From Clostridia bacterium (GTDB lineage: Bacteria; Aerophobota; Aerophobia; Aerophobales; AE-B3A): DNA of 22,742 bases. Below are positions 22,603 to 22,742 of the stretch, in pieces. Positions within the stretch are counted from its first letter, which is position 1, and every line of letters begins with the position of its first letter. The notes beneath the pieces were generated by a model. The model was not told the origin of the DNA. It saw only the letters and a program-made list of their open reading frames with translations, and did not search any database. The stretch covers positions 1 to 22,742 of the forward strand of contig JAUWRC010000011.1 in NCBI GenBank assembly GCA_030610745.1, written 5' to 3'. A program made the position numbers and the translations under genes.

Positions 22603-22639
22603 ACGGTATACTAAAAAGAGATATATATTAGTATACCGT
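22603..22639 (-). promoter_or_regulatory. Palindromic operator overlapping the toxin-antitoxin promoter
   Basis: Perfect 12-bp inverted repeat ACGGTATACTAA / TTAGTATACCGT with a 13-bp AT-rich spacer, ending 6 bp before the antitoxin ATG. The upstream arm contains TATACT, a good -10 box, with TTGTAA 15 bases ahead. Binding of the antitoxin complex would block initiation (inference from known type II systems). Confidence 0.6.
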
Positions 22640-22742
22640 ACTCACCCCCTTTACAATTTTATTTTTATACTGTTTTTACTTTATAAATCGCTCTTTTATA
22701 ATAAAGACTATGTCTTATAGCTATAGAAATCGTTCACCTCCT

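Noticed and set aside
22731..22742. TTCACCTCCT at the right edge looks like the 3' end of 16S rRNA
   Set aside because: The preceding bases do not match 16S rRNA. Read on the minus strand it is an AGGAGGTGA ribosome-binding-like motif, but no start codon follows at a proper distance.
17600..22742. CRISPR array in the palindrome-rich accessory part
   Set aside because: Repeats differ in sequence and length and there are no regular 30-40-bp spacers or cas genes.

Overview
The window is AT-rich bacterial DNA holding about 18 protein genes. The gene content (a HydB/NuoF-type NADH dehydrogenase subunit beside a GltD-like flavoprotein, oxygen-sensitive Fe-S enzymes, and the ferredoxin-linked aspartate-semialdehyde route to homocysteine) points to an uncultured, probably strictly anaerobic bacterium. 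I cannot name a phylum from the sequence alone. Intergenic regions are crowded with several families of short palindromic and MITE-like repeats.

Region 1 (1-3603, minus strand): a promoter, pyrE, a 637-residue NuoF/HydB-like NADH dehydrogenase subunit, and the 5' part of a [2Fe-2S]/GltD-like FAD oxidoreductase that runs off the left edge. Region 2 (3604-4373): repeat-rich spacer with two copies of a ~200-bp repeat. Region 3 (4374-7951, plus strand): a small RRM RNA-binding protein, an APC permease fused to a PTS EIIA-type domain, and glutamate dehydrogenase. Region 4 (7952-12532): decayed toxin-antitoxin remnants on the minus strand, carB (with an in-frame palindromic insertion), and a phosphoglycolate-phosphatase-like HAD enzyme. 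Region 5 (12561-17651, plus strand): purF, a Thi4-type thiazole synthase, nadA, and the two subunits of an L-aspartate semialdehyde sulfurtransferase, so nucleotide, thiamine, NAD and homocysteine synthesis lie in a row.

Region 6 (about 17647-22742, minus strand) is the accessory part. Every gene lies on one strand, and the gaps between gene units hold attC-like hairpins whose ends match RYYYAAC / GTTRRRY or decayed forms of these. This looks like an integron gene-cassette array without an integron integrase (a CALIN). The cargo is a RelE-type toxin-antitoxin pair, a tyrosine-recombinase remnant with its middle deleted, a four-helix membrane protein, and an unusually large three-gene unit. 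That unit encodes a helix-hairpin-helix/DUF4332 protein with a possible OB fold, a coiled-coil protein ending in a FYVE/RING-like zinc module, and a staphylococcal-nuclease-family nuclease with all catalytic residues. It is the best candidate for an undescribed system here, possibly defensive, but that function is inference only.
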